64,000 nucleotides of DNA, taken from Bacteroidota bacterium (lineage in GTDB: Bacteria; Bacteroidota; Bacteroidia; Chitinophagales; Chitinophagaceae). A program made the translations under genes and the position numbers. The notes beneath the pieces were generated by a model. It saw only the letters and a list, made by a program, of their open reading frames with translations, made no database searches and was not told where the DNA came from. Positions 17,878 through 27,510 of this stretch are shown one piece after another. Within the stretch, counting starts at the first letter, position 1. Each line of letters opens with the position of its first letter. The stretch is taken from NCBI GenBank assembly GCA_023429825.1, contig JAEZDC010000032.1, forward strand, positions 27,625-91,624. The letters run 5' to 3'.

Positions 17878-17929
17878 AATAAAAAAGCTCAAAGAAAACT
17901 CCTGTGATTATGAAGTACTTCTTTGAGCT
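17878..17929 (-). terminator. Intrinsic terminator after tRNA-Ser
   Basis: AGCTCAAAGAA (minus strand, 17,919-17,929) pairs perfectly with TTCTTTGAGCT (17,886-17,896), then runs into a U-tract (17,881-17,886). It is 90 bases downstream of the tRNA gene on the same strand. Between 17,649 and 17,877 I see no gene or other clear structure. Confidence 0.8.
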
Positions 17930-18017
17930 ATTGTAGGCATTTGAAGGCATTTTGCGAGCTCATAGGCTGTAGGCCTCGTCACTGCTGCGTTTTGCGTTCA
18001 AATGGTCCGTAAACCAG

Positions 18018-18102
18018 CGGAGAGAGAGGGATTCGAACCCCCGGACCTGTTACAGTCAACGGTTTTCAAGACCGCCGCATTCGACCGCTCTGCCATCTCT
18101 CC
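18018..18102 (-). tRNA. tRNA-Ser(UGA)
   Basis: On the minus strand the sequence folds as a class II tRNA: acceptor stem GGAGAGA / TCTCTCC with discriminator G, D-arm GGCAGAGCGGTCGAATGC, anticodon loop CTTGAAA giving anticodon UGA, a long variable arm typical of serine tRNAs, and the T-arm GGGGGTTCGAATCCC. The CCA end is not encoded. It stands alone, with an intrinsic terminator downstream at 17,878-17,929. It will decode UCA and related serine codons. Confidence 0.96.
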
Positions 18103-18300
18103 GGGTGCAAAATAATAGTGCAGGATAACATCTTCCAAATAATTATAAAAAATGATCGGGATGTTCGTTTTCATCATAATAATGTAAGAGAAAAGAACTA
18201 AGCATTAATATAGACACATATACAGGCGATTTTTATGGTAACTATACCCAGCACTGCTGTCCTTCAATAAAGCTTATATTCGTTTACTCAGTTTTTGTAC

Positions 18301-21300
18301 ATGAAAACAAAGCTCAACTACCAGATATATATTGGTTTTTCTTTCGCCCTATTTCTTGTTTTTGCCGTTGGTGCATCAAGCTATTTTGGATTAGAGCGTC
18401 AATCAGAAGATGCAAAGTGGGTAACTCATACCTACAAAGTCCAAAGCCATGCAGACCGTGTTCTAAAAACGCTCATTGACATGGAAACCGGTAGAAGGGG
18501 ATACAGGGCGACTAAGCAGGAAAGTTTTTTAGAACCATATAAAAAAGGATTAACAGATCTGCCACCATTAATCAATGAGCTTAAAGCAGCGGTGGTTGAC
18601 TCTACTAACAAAAGGACCATACCGGAATTGGAAAACGCTATTGACAGTGCTTTGCAATTCTGGAGGAGTTTGGATGATGGAGTAGTTAACACTTCTGAAG
18701 CCTTAACCAACACAACCATCGAGAAACAAAAAGTTGATAAAGTAAGAGCTGTAGTAAACAAAATATTTGAAAGACAAAAAGTATTACTTGAACATAGAAG
18801 CAACGACAGTGAACAAGCACTGGCCGACGCAAGAGCGATCTTACTCTTTGGAACATTCGTGATACTGATTGTTGTGATTGCTTTGATGTTCTTCATCTTA
18901 AAAGAATTCAGGAACCGTAAAATAGCCGAGCAGGAAGCTAAAGACAATTACAAAAAAGTAGTTCAATTAAATGCTGAAAGTGATAAACATAACTGGATGC
19001 TGAGAGGCGTTGGTGTCGTAAACGATAGTCTGCAGGGATCGAATAGCTTACAACAGCTTTGCACATCGTTAACGGATTCAATTATTAAGTATACCGGCAA
19101 TGTAGCAGGCGCGATATATGTTCTGAGTAATGATAAACAAACGCTGGTACTGGAAGCCACTTCAGGAGTAAACAAGCCTGGTAAAAGGGAATATAAAATA
19201 AACGAAAGTCCTGCAGGCCTTGCATCAAAAGGAAAGGACATTGTTATAAGTAATAACATTCCTATTGACTACGCTAATATTGAGTCAGCGATAGTAAAAG
19301 GACAGCCAGCTCAAGCCACTTATATCCCGTTGTGGATGGGAGATGATCTGAAAGGTGTTATTGAAATATTTTCATGGAGCAGCTTTACAGATGAGCAACT
19401 GAACTTATTCAGATCCATCGGCAATAATATCGCTATTGCGATCAACGCTGCCCAAGCACGGGCAGAAGCAAAAGCATTATTGGAAGAAGTTCAACATCAA
19501 AAGGAAATTTTAGAAAGCCAGCAAGAGGAACTACGACAAACGAATGAAGAATTATCCAAACAAGCTGAAGAACTACAAGCCAGTGAAGAAGAATTAAGAG
19601 TGCAGGAAGAAGAGTTAAGGCAGATCAACGCGGAACTGGAAGAGAAAAATGAAGCGGTTGTAACGTCTATGAGGGCGTTGGATATTAAAGCTAAAGAACT
19701 TGAGCAAACAAGTAGATACAAGTCGGAATTTCTAGCCAATATGTCTCATGAGTTGCGTACTCCTTTAAATAGTATTCTCATTTTAGCAAAATTACTTTCA
19801 GATAACCAGCCTAAGAATCTGTCACCAAAGCAAATTGAATATGCATCGATCATTCATAAAGCCGGTAACGATCTGTTACAACTCATTAATGACATTCTCG
19901 ACCTTTCTAAGATAGAAGCAGGTAAAGTAATCCTGGAGATCGAAGAGACATCCATCAGCGATATTGCTACTGATGTAAGTTTAACTTTCCAGGCACTGGC
20001 GCAGCAAAAGAAAGTTGACTTTCAAACCAACATTGACCCTTCTTTACCTGCTACTTTACAAACAGACAAGCAACGTTTGGAACAAGTGATTAAAAATCTT
20101 TTGTCCAACGCTTTCAAGTTCACACCAGAGGATGGAAAGGTTACGCTGGATTTCAAAAAAGAAAGCGATAATCTGATCGGAATAAGTGTAAAGGATACAG
20201 GAATTGGTATTTCCTCAGAAAAACAACACCTCATATTCGAAGCTTTTCAACAAGCAGATGGATCGACCAGCAGGAAATATGGTGGCACAGGCTTAGGTCT
20301 TTCTATCAGCAGAGAATTAATGCAGTTGCTCGGTGGTAAGATAGACCTGCAAAGTCAGTTGGGGAAAGGAAGTGAATTCAGATTGATCCTTCCCATGAGG
20401 AAAGGAGAATCATTAAGTTCAGCTCCCGTTTCCTCCAACGAAATCATTGCTGAAAAAATTTCAAAGCAATCAAAAGTTAAAGATGACAGGAAAGAGATGA
20501 AGCAAGGTGTAAAATCGATGCTGATAGTTGAAGATGATGAAACGTTTGCAACGATTTTGAGGGATTATGCAAAATCAAAAGGATATCAAACAATTGTTGC
20601 AATGGCGGGTGATGAAGGATTACATTACGCGTTTGAATACAAACCGTCTGCTATTATATTAGATATGCAGTTACCGGAAATGGATGGAGGTTCGCTGCTA
20701 CAAAAACTGAAAGCAGATAAACGAACAAAGAATATTCCCGTACACATCATATCGGCTTCTATTAATAAATCAATGGTTCCGTCCGAAGCAATAGCCTGGC
20801 TGGAGAAGCCGGTTTCTGAAGCTGATCTTGAAAAGGCTTTTAGTAAGATACAGGAAGTGTTACATGCTAACCTGAAAAAAATCTTATTGTACAGTAACGA
20901 TGCATCGATGGTGGACGAAGTAAGACATTTGCTGCAGCACAACGAGAACATAGATATTGATTATGTCAATTCACTGAAAGACATTCGCACAAAATGCGAT
21001 GAGATAGATTGCGATTGTATCATTATAGACATGGGTAAGGATGTAGAAAAAGAACTGAAGAACATCCATGCTATAAAACAATCCCTTGGCAGCTCGACCA
21101 TTCCATTTATTATTTGTATTGATAAGGATATTTCCGCTTCTATAGAAATGGAGTTGAAGAAACTATCAGATGTAGTGATAAGAACATCGTCATCTTCCAA
21201 TCAAAGATTGCTTGAAGAATTAGACCTCTTTTTATATAAGGTGCAGGAAACAGGGAATGGCCGTTTAAAAGAATTAGCATCAGGTGAAACACACCTGAAT

Positions 21301-21678
21301 GAGTTAGCGGGCAAAAAAATATTACTTGCTGATGACGATATGAGGAATGTATTTTCCCTGAATGCAGCCCTTGAAATGCACGATATGACTGTTGTTACTG
21401 CCAGTGATGGAAAAGAAGCTGTTGACATTTTGAAGCAGGAAAAAGATATAGACCTGGTATTAATGGATATCATGATGCCGGAGATGGATGGGTATGAAGC
21501 GATCAAATATATCAGGAAGGAAATGAACCTGAAGAAACTCCCTATCATCGCGTTAACAGCAAAGGCAATGAGTGATGACAGAGAAAAAGCGATTAGAGCA
21601 GGTGCATCTGATTACATCACAAAGCCTGTAGACCTTCCCAAATTATTATCTCTGATGAGAGTTTGGATATCGCAATAA
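18301..21678 (+). CDS. CHASE3-GAF hybrid histidine kinase with three receiver-like domains
   Basis: About 1125 residues. Order: membrane segment (8-26), CHASE3 periplasmic domain (30-175, with DMETGRRGYRATKQESFLEP), second membrane segment (about 182-205), GAF (230-385), a long Glu/Gln-rich coiled coil (390-460), HisKA with the acceptor His near 482 (NMSHELRTPLNSIL), HATPase (DTGIGISSEKQHLIFEAF, GTGLGLSIS), then REC1 (from about 739, MLIVEDDETF, LDMQLPEMDGG), a degenerate REC2 (about 860-980, no conserved Lys) and REC3 (from about 1004, LLADDDMRNVF, LMDIMMPEMDGY). It leads a co-directional group with CheR, CheB and a REC-kinase. ATG 18,301 is chosen over a TTG two codons earlier. Confidence 0.93.
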   Translation: MKTKLNYQIYIGFSFALFLVFAVGASSYFGLERQSEDAKWVTHTYKVQSHADRVLKTLIDMETGRRGYRATKQESFLEPYKKGLTDLPPLINELKAAVVDSTNKRTIPELENAIDSALQFWRSLDDGVVNTSEALTNTTIEKQKVDKVRAVVNKIFERQKVLLEHRSNDSEQALADARAILLFGTFVILIVVIALMFFILKEFRNRKIAEQEAKDNYKKVVQLNAESDKHNWMLRGVGVVNDSLQGSNSLQQLCTSLTDSIIKYTGNVAGAIYVLSNDKQTLVLEATSGVNKPGKREYKINESPAGLASKGKDIVISNNIPIDYANIESAIVKGQPAQATYIPLWMGDDLKGVIEIFSWSSFTDEQLNLFRSIGNNIAIAINAAQARAEAKALLEEVQHQKEILESQQEELRQTNEELSKQAEELQASEEELRVQEEELRQINAELEEKNEAVVTSMRALDIKAKELEQTSRYKSEFLANMSHELRTPLNSILILAKLLSDNQPKNLSPKQIEYASIIHKAGNDLLQLINDILDLSKIEAGKVILEIEETSISDIATDVSLTFQALAQQKKVDFQTNIDPSLPATLQTDKQRLEQVIKNLLSNAFKFTPEDGKVTLDFKKESDNLIGISVKDTGIGISSEKQHLIFEAFQQADGSTSRKYGGTGLGLSISRELMQLLGGKIDLQSQLGKGSEFRLILPMRKGESLSSAPVSSNEIIAEKISKQSKVKDDRKEMKQGVKSMLIVEDDETFATILRDYAKSKGYQTIVAMAGDEGLHYAFEYKPSAIILDMQLPEMDGGSLLQKLKADKRTKNIPVHIISASINKSMVPSEAIAWLEKPVSEADLEKAFSKIQEVLHANLKKILLYSNDASMVDEVRHLLQHNENIDIDYVNSLKDIRTKCDEIDCDCIIIDMGKDVEKELKNIHAIKQSLGSSTIPFIICIDKDISASIEMELKKLSDVVIRTSSSSNQRLLEELDLFLYKVQETGNGRLKELASGETHLNELAGKKILLADDDMRNVFSLNAALEMHDMTVVTASDGKEAVDILKQEKDIDLVLMDIMMPEMDGYEAIKYIRKEMNLKKLPIIALTAKAMSDDREKAIRAGASDYITKPVDLPKLLSLMRVWISQ

Positions 21679-21679
21679 T

Positions 21680-22510
21680 ATGCCATACAGAAACATCAGC
21701 ATATCAGATGAAGAATTAGACAGTGTACTGCTGTTGATAAGGGACACTAATGGCTATGATTTCATGGGTTATTCCCGTGCATCATTAATAAGACGATTTC
21801 TCCGATGTATGGAAGAAGCCAGGCTAAAGAATGCAGAGGAACTGAAGACATATATAATATCGGATAAAAAGAACTTTGATTGGCTGTTGCAAACCATTAC
21901 TGTTAATGTAACAGAGATGTTTCGCGATCCTCAATTTTATAAAGCGATACGTGAAAAAGTTTTGGAGCGACTGGCCTCCTACCCTTCCATTAAAATATGG
22001 CATGCAGGCTGCGCAAGTGGTGAGGAAGTTTTTTCAATGGCCATTCTCTTACATGAAGCGGGTCTACTGCAACGAACAAGGATATATGCCACAGACATTA
22101 ACCCTGCAAATATTGAAAAAGCTAAAACGGGAATCATTCCTCTAACATTAATGAAAGAGTACACTACAAACTATTTGCAAAGTGGTGGCAAAGGTGATTT
22201 CTCTGATTATTATACAGCGAGGTATAAAGGCGCTTTGATCAGTCCTGAATTAAGAACCAATATTGTTTTTGCTCAGCACAATCTTGTAACAGATGCTGCA
22301 TTCAACGAGTTTCAACTGATCTTCTGCAGGAACGTAATGATCTACTTTGATAAACAATTGCAGGATAGAGTGATCAAATTATTTTATGAAAGCCTTGCGC
22401 CATTGAGTTATTTGGCTTTAGGAATAAAAGAATCATTATTATTTACTGAAATTAAAAACCAGTTTGAGGTAATCGATCTGAAAAATAAGATCTTCAGAAA
22501 GAAAAAATGA
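21680..22510 (+). CDS. cheR: CheR-type protein-glutamate methyltransferase
   Basis: A 276-residue SAM-dependent methyltransferase that in chemosensory systems methylates receptor glutamates. The N-terminal helical domain includes GYDFMGYSRASLIRRFLRCM, followed by TVNVTEMFRDPQFY, the SAM-binding HAGCASGEEVFSMA, IYATDINPANIEKA and the QLIFCRNVMIYFDKQLQDRV region, all strong CheR marks. It begins one base after the hybrid kinase stop and overlaps cheB by 4 bases. No methyl-accepting receptor is in the window, so its target may be the coiled coil of the hybrid kinase itself; this is inference. Confidence 0.94.
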   Translation: MPYRNISISDEELDSVLLLIRDTNGYDFMGYSRASLIRRFLRCMEEARLKNAEELKTYIISDKKNFDWLLQTITVNVTEMFRDPQFYKAIREKVLERLASYPSIKIWHAGCASGEEVFSMAILLHEAGLLQRTRIYATDINPANIEKAKTGIIPLTLMKEYTTNYLQSGGKGDFSDYYTARYKGALISPELRTNIVFAQHNLVTDAAFNEFQLIFCRNVMIYFDKQLQDRVIKLFYESLAPLSYLALGIKESLLFTEIKNQFEVIDLKNKIFRKKK

Positions 22511-23079
22511 ATAATGAAGATTACGATATCATAGTGATTGGAGGATCAGCCGGTAGCATTCCGATAGTATCTGCGATATTGGCGGGATTACAGGCAGAAT
22601 TCTCCATTCCAATCGTTATCGTATTACACAGGCAGCGAAATGTAGTAAGTGAAATGGCAAAAATCTTCGAAGGAAAAAGGATGAAGGTGACTGAGCCTGA
22701 AGATAAAGAGGCGATCCTAGATAAGCATGTGTACCTCGCCCCTCAGAATTATCATTTATTGGTAGAAAAAAATAAAACATTCAGCCTGGATTATTCCGAA
22801 GCTGTACATTTTAGCAGGCCTTCAATTGATGTAACGTTTGAAAGCGTTAGTCGTGTGTTTGAAAATAAAACCCTTGTAGTGCTGCTGAGCGGCGCTAACA
22901 AAGACGGATCGAAAGGAATAGAAGCTGTACTCAGTAAAAACGGAAAGGCTATTGTGCAGGAACCTTCCACTGCAGATTATCCATTGATGGTTCAATCTGC
23001 TATTGACCATAACAACGAAGCGATTGTATACACCCCTATTGAAATAGTAAACTATATTTCACAAATCGCAAACAGATAA
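22507..23079 (+). CDS. cheB: CheB-type methylesterase, catalytic domain only
   Basis: A 190-residue protein holding just the esterase domain; the usual N-terminal receiver is missing. The catalytic triad is visible as S14 in GGSAGS, H41 in VLHRQRN and D133 in SGANKDGSKG, with spacings close to those in enteric CheB. It should remove methyl groups or deamidate side chains on the protein modified by the upstream CheR. Without a receiver, its control must come from elsewhere, possibly from the hybrid kinase or the REC-kinase encoded 4 bases downstream. Confidence 0.92.
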   Translation: MNNEDYDIIVIGGSAGSIPIVSAILAGLQAEFSIPIVIVLHRQRNVVSEMAKIFEGKRMKVTEPEDKEAILDKHVYLAPQNYHLLVEKNKTFSLDYSEAVHFSRPSIDVTFESVSRVFENKTLVVLLSGANKDGSKGIEAVLSKNGKAIVQEPSTADYPLMVQSAIDHNNEAIVYTPIEIVNYISQIANR

Positions 23080-23083
23080 AACT

Positions 23084-24184
23084 ATGGATGCGCAACCGCT
23101 CTTTACTATTCTATTGGTAGATGACAGGCCCGAGAATCTTATATCACTCGAAGAGATATTACAGGCAGATAACAGGACCTTCTTAAAAGCTTCTTCAGGA
23201 AACGAGGCTTTGAAACTATTGCTTAAAAACCCCCAGATCGGTCTCATATTGCTGGATGTGCAAATGCCGGAGATGGATGGGTTTGAAGTAGCGAGATTGA
23301 TAAAGTTGAATCCTAAGACAACAGACCTATCTATCATCTTCGTAACGGCCATTTCAAAAGAGGAGCAATATGTTTTAAAGGGCTTCAGCGAAGGTGCTGT
23401 TGATTATCTTCATAAGCCGTTAGATATAAATATTACAAGAGCCAAAGTAAATGTGTTTGAGCAATTGTACCACTTACAGCAAGATTTGAAATTGACTGCA
23501 GGCAAACTGCATCAAGTGAATAAACAACTGGAAAGGTTTACCTATACTGTTTCACATGATCTGAAATCACCGCTGGCATCTCTTATCATGCTACTGGATA
23601 TGACCATGAAACATGAAAAAGTTGAAGAAAGCGCTGAGTTAACGATGCAATTGGATATGGCCTGCCAGGTAGGCCATCAGTTATCCGAGATGATCAATTC
23701 TATTTTAGAATATTCACGACAAAGTTTAACAGAGCAAGTAATCGAAGAAGTAAACACTTACGACCTGGTTAATGAAGTTGCTTTCATGCTTAAACAAAAC
23801 AAACCACTTGATGTAATTGTTTGTGAAGGCTTGCCTGTAATCAAAACAACCAAGGCCAAATTGCGCCAGGTATTTCAAAACCTCATAGGAAATGCCATCA
23901 AATACAATAACAAAGAAAAGGCGGTTATAGAAGTTGGAGCTACAGATAAGGATGATTTCTATGAATTCCGTGTAAAGGATAATGGCCCCGGTGTTGCAAG
24001 AGATGATTCAAAAAGAATATTCAAATTGTTTGAAACCGCATCTAACAAAGAAGGTGTAGATGGTAGCACAGGTGTGGGTTTAAATATGTTGAAGATGATC
24101 GTTGAAGAACAGGGAGGTAAGATATGGGTTGAGTCGAAAGAAAATGAAGGCAGCATTTTTTACTTTTTATGGCGTAAGCAATAA
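23084..24184 (+). CDS. Receiver-histidine kinase fusion (REC-HisKA-HATPase)
   Basis: A 366-residue soluble protein. Residues 8-125 are a receiver (ILLVDDRPENL, phosphoacceptor in LILLDVQMPEMDG, FVTA, lysine in DYLHKPLD). A short coiled coil leads to HisKA with YTVSHDLKSPLASLI and the ATPase domain with NLIGNAIKYNNK, DNGPGV and GSTGVGLNMLKMI. The order, receiver before kinase, is common in Bacteroidota response-regulator kinases fed by an upstream hybrid kinase. It closes the four-gene signalling group; CheB ends 4 bases before it. Confidence 0.92.
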   Translation: MDAQPLFTILLVDDRPENLISLEEILQADNRTFLKASSGNEALKLLLKNPQIGLILLDVQMPEMDGFEVARLIKLNPKTTDLSIIFVTAISKEEQYVLKGFSEGAVDYLHKPLDINITRAKVNVFEQLYHLQQDLKLTAGKLHQVNKQLERFTYTVSHDLKSPLASLIMLLDMTMKHEKVEESAELTMQLDMACQVGHQLSEMINSILEYSRQSLTEQVIEEVNTYDLVNEVAFMLKQNKPLDVIVCEGLPVIKTTKAKLRQVFQNLIGNAIKYNNKEKAVIEVGATDKDDFYEFRVKDNGPGVARDDSKRIFKLFETASNKEGVDGSTGVGLNMLKMIVEEQGGKIWVESKENEGSIFYFLWRKQ

Positions 24185-24226
24185 GGTTGCTATTTTTACA
24201 GTGCATTTATCCTGCACTTAACTTGT

Positions 24227-24784
24227 ATGCTCGATCTATCCTTAATTGATAAAACCTGGACGCTTTTTCTTGACCGCGATGGTGTTCTCAATCATGAAAA
24301 AGTGGAAGACTATATTCGAAACTGGTCTGAATTCAAGTTTTATGATGGTGTTAAAGAAGCGCTTGCAAAACTGAATACAAAGTTTGGGGTGATCGTTCTG
24401 GTGACCAATCAAAAAGGTGTTGGAAGGGGCTTGATGACACTTGATGATCTTGCCAGTATTCATTCCAATATGATGGAAGAAATTAAAGCTGCTGGTGGAA
24501 GGATCGATAAAGTTTACTTCTGCACCGATTTGGAAAATGCGAGCCATTGCCGAAAACCAAATCCTGGCATGGCTTTCCAGGCTAAAGAAGATTTTCCACA
24601 TATTGATTTTAACAAAGCACTAATGGTAGGCAATAAACCAAGCGATATGCAATTTGGCCGAAATGCGGGTATGCATACTCTATTTGTCGCTACAACGAAT
24701 CCCGAAGTTCCCTTTCCTAATCCACTGATCGATGCCAGGTTTAACAACTTACCTGAATTCGCCACGGCTGTAACGAAATCTTAA
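24227..24784 (+). CDS. HAD-IIIA family phosphatase (GmhB/HisB-N-like)
   Basis: A 185-residue haloacid-dehalogenase-type phosphatase. Motif I is LDRDGVLN, motif II VTNQKGVGRGLM, motif III CRKPNPGMAF and motif IV MVGNKPSDMQFGRNAGM. The arrangement matches D,D-heptose-1,7-bisphosphate phosphatase and the histidinol-phosphatase domain. The zinc loop typical of GmhB (C-x-H ... C-x-C) is shortened here to C-x8-HC just before RKP, so metal binding and the precise substrate are uncertain. It stands alone between the signalling group and a secreted-protein gene, with no heptose genes nearby. Confidence 0.85.
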   Translation: MLDLSLIDKTWTLFLDRDGVLNHEKVEDYIRNWSEFKFYDGVKEALAKLNTKFGVIVLVTNQKGVGRGLMTLDDLASIHSNMMEEIKAAGGRIDKVYFCTDLENASHCRKPNPGMAFQAKEDFPHIDFNKALMVGNKPSDMQFGRNAGMHTLFVATTNPEVPFPNPLIDARFNNLPEFATAVTKS

Positions 24785-24844
24785 AATTCTTACTTAACAG
24801 TTTGTAACTTCTTTACTTATTAGCATAATAGTAATTTAGCAGGG

Positions 24845-25897
24845 ATGAGATATCATAAAATATTCCTCCTGTGTTTGCTGATTACGTTTGCTTTAGCCGG
24901 CAATGCTCAATTAGGTAAACAACAATTAAGGCAATTACAGCAAAGTGAGGACACGTTAAAGCAACATTCTAAAGCAATGGTCTTTGCAGATGTTGCGTCT
25001 ATTCGCTTTATAGCAGATAGCTCATTCATTAAAACATTTGTAAGAGCATTAAAAACACCTAATTCATTTTATTACCCTTTTGATTCCCTCGAGACAGTTT
25101 CAAGGATGTATGCACCTGATAGCAGTTTCAGGATTTTTACCTGGCAATTCATGAAAGATGAAAGTTATTTCCGCCAGAGAGGTGCTATCCAAATGAGAAC
25201 AAATGATGGAAGCCTCAAATTGATACCATTGTTCGACATGAGTGAATTCACAAAAAATCCTTATGATTCTGTAAGAACAAATACTAACTGGATCGGTGCG
25301 ATATACTATGGCATGATCATGAAAACTTTCAATAATAAAAGGTATTATACACTTCTTGGTTATGATGATAATAATTTCACCACGACAAAAAAGTGGCTGG
25401 AGGTCTTGACATTCGACGAGCAGAACAACCCTAGATTTGGTGGCAGATACTTTGTATTTCCCGCAGACACTATTAAGCCGCCACCTAACTCGTATCGCTT
25501 CTGTTTAGAATATAAAAAAGATGCAAGAGCTAGATTGAATTACGATCCTGAACTTGACGTTATAGTTTTTGATCACCTGGTGAGTGAAGCGAAAGATCCC
25601 TCAAGAAAAGCAACCTTGATCCCGGATGGAGACCAGGAAGGTTTCAGGTGGAAAGATGGCAAATGGATATATGTAGAAAAGTTATTTGATTTTAAATTGA
25701 CTGATGGCAAAGCCCCCGTAGAAGTACCTATAAAGGATAACATCACGGGTAAAACCAATGAAGATAAATTATGGGAGCAATCTTTGAAGAATATGCAAAG
25801 AGCTAAAGAGGAAGAAGAAAAAAAGAAGAAACAAACTACTCCTACCCCAAAGCCTCCTGCCAAAAAGCAACCTCCGAAAAATGAGAACGAATATTAA
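24845..25897 (+). CDS. Secreted protein of unknown function
   Basis: A 350-residue protein with an N-terminal signal peptide (MRYHKIFLLCLLITFALAGNAQ) cleaved near residue 22. The mature part is rich in aromatic and charged residues, with segments such as TNTNWIGAIYYGMIMKTF, YYTLLGYDDNN and FDHLVSEAKDPSRKATLIPD. I recall similar secreted proteins of unknown function in Bacteroidota but can name no family. The last 50 residues are a low-complexity Lys/Glu/Pro/Thr tail (EEEEKKKKQTTPTPKPP). It converges with the downstream minus-strand gene without any gap (stop at 25,897; next stop at 25,898). Confidence 0.8.
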   Translation: MRYHKIFLLCLLITFALAGNAQLGKQQLRQLQQSEDTLKQHSKAMVFADVASIRFIADSSFIKTFVRALKTPNSFYYPFDSLETVSRMYAPDSSFRIFTWQFMKDESYFRQRGAIQMRTNDGSLKLIPLFDMSEFTKNPYDSVRTNTNWIGAIYYGMIMKTFNNKRYYTLLGYDDNNFTTTKKWLEVLTFDEQNNPRFGGRYFVFPADTIKPPPNSYRFCLEYKKDARARLNYDPELDVIVFDHLVSEAKDPSRKATLIPDGDQEGFRWKDGKWIYVEKLFDFKLTDGKAPVEVPIKDNITGKTNEDKLWEQSLKNMQRAKEEEEKKKKQTTPTPKPPAKKQPPKNENEY

Positions 25898-27469
25898 TTA
25901 TTTAATATCATACAATAGAAACACAAGCCTGTAATGTCCTACAGGTTTGTTTGTTTTTAGCCATGCATATTTTGGATGGATCTCATAAGTTGTATTATAA
26001 ACATAAGCGCCAGGAATAATAAACTTTCCTTTTGAAGGTGATTGCGGCGCAATAGAATAGTCTGGATGTTGTTGAAGGAAAGGTTGTATATCTCTTTGTA
26101 TGTTATCTTGCCTGTAGTTAAACTCAGCTATATATTTAAAAGTGTTCTCCTTTCTCCAGATAAATTCATTTGTATAATGCATGATATCGGGAAACCAATA
26201 AGCAACTGAACAAATATGCCAGCAGATCAGTAAGATCATTATCACTCTTGATTGGATGTCGTTCTTGTAGTAGTTCCATAAATAACCCGTGCCTAAATAC
26301 AGAAAAGGAAAAATTATTAACGCATGTCGTAATCCCTGCTGAAATGGGTTCAGGAAGGAGAGAATAAAAGCGTATGATATGACAGGAATGATCAGAAAAA
26401 TATATCTCCTGCTGAATGCCTTGCTTTTAAATCGGGTAAAAAATAAAACAATACTTGTTACCAGGAGAACTATCAATCCAATCGGTAGTTTTAAAAAAGC
26501 TGTTACGATGTAATAGTACCACGCTCCTGCTGCGTGCTTTTCATTTAAGATAAACACTCCTTTAAAGGGAAAGTCCGGGCTGAATGGTCCCACCTCTTTA
26601 TGATATTGCAGTTGATCGAATCCTTGTATGAATGGTTCTGGCAGTAATGCAGGTAAAGACTTAACAAAAGAAAATGAATTGAAAACCTTTTGAAAGAGTG
26701 CACTTTTAAATTCAATTTCACCCCAGGTTTTGAAGCTGTTATAGAAATAAAATCCCGTATTGACAATCACCCAGCAAATAAAAATAAACAGCAGTCCTTT
26801 TATAATTGAACTATAGTTAAGAGAGCGTCGATGTAAAACTAGTGTAACAGAATAAATACAAAGAAAAATAACAGGGATAAAAACAAGACTGGATTTCGTG
26901 ATCAACGCTGCTCCTGTAAATACGCTAGCCAGGATAAATTGTTTCCATGTTCCTTGGTTACAATACTGGTAGAAATGATACATACACGCGAGCAGCACAA
27001 AAGCACATGCTACATCACTGGTAACAACAGGGGTAAAGGCCATGAACAGTGGATCAATAACCAATAACAAAACAGGGAATATCCATCCTTTATCTCCATA
27101 CAAACATTTGGACCACCAGTACACATAAAGGACAATGCCAAAAAAGAAGACGATCATCATGTATCTTCCTGCAAGTTGATCTCTTCTTCCCCAATCATTT
27201 TCCTTATACGAAGGATCAGATATCTGCTTAATGATCCGGGGAAGCCATGCTACCGCTGTTACAGGTGTTTTACTGTCATCAACATCTTTGATTCTAAGTG
27301 GCTCGCCCTTCAACCAACGTTTACTGTACTCGATATAATCTGCTTCGTCGTTGGTGAGTGGCTGATGTTGAACATATACAACCGTGATGATGATCGTATG
27401 CACTACAATCAAAGCCAGCAATAATAGTCGTTGCCTGGTCCAATATTGCAGGGAAATATATCTTCTCAT
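25898..27469 (-). CDS. GT39/ArnT-like membrane glycosyltransferase
   Basis: A 523-residue protein with about ten to twelve membrane segments. After the first segment comes PLTNDEADYIEYSKRWLKG, whose acidic pair matches the conserved DE in the first outer loop of protein O-mannosyltransferase and ArnT relatives that use polyprenyl-phosphate sugars. Later loops include SDVACAFVLLACMYHFYQY and GLRHALIIFPFLYLGTGY. Donor and acceptor cannot be told. It lies 41 bases after a dolichol-kinase-like gene on the same strand, which fits a lipid-linked sugar role. Confidence 0.82.
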   Translation of the reverse strand: MRRYISLQYWTRQRLLLLALIVVHTIIITVVYVQHQPLTNDEADYIEYSKRWLKGEPLRIKDVDDSKTPVTAVAWLPRIIKQISDPSYKENDWGRRDQLAGRYMMIVFFFGIVLYVYWWSKCLYGDKGWIFPVLLLVIDPLFMAFTPVVTSDVACAFVLLACMYHFYQYCNQGTWKQFILASVFTGAALITKSSLVFIPVIFLCIYSVTLVLHRRSLNYSSIIKGLLFIFICWVIVNTGFYFYNSFKTWGEIEFKSALFQKVFNSFSFVKSLPALLPEPFIQGFDQLQYHKEVGPFSPDFPFKGVFILNEKHAAGAWYYYIVTAFLKLPIGLIVLLVTSIVLFFTRFKSKAFSRRYIFLIIPVISYAFILSFLNPFQQGLRHALIIFPFLYLGTGYLWNYYKNDIQSRVIMILLICWHICSVAYWFPDIMHYTNEFIWRKENTFKYIAEFNYRQDNIQRDIQPFLQQHPDYSIAPQSPSKGKFIIPGAYVYNTTYEIHPKYAWLKTNKPVGHYRLVFLLYDIK

Positions 27470-27510
27470 CAGCAGACGTTCAGTACAATTATTTGCAGCT
27501 AAATTAACTG

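Noticed and set aside
17930..18017. Integration (att) site or mobile element at the 3' side of tRNA-Ser
   Set aside because: No second copy of the tRNA end, no integrase gene and no change in gene style around it.
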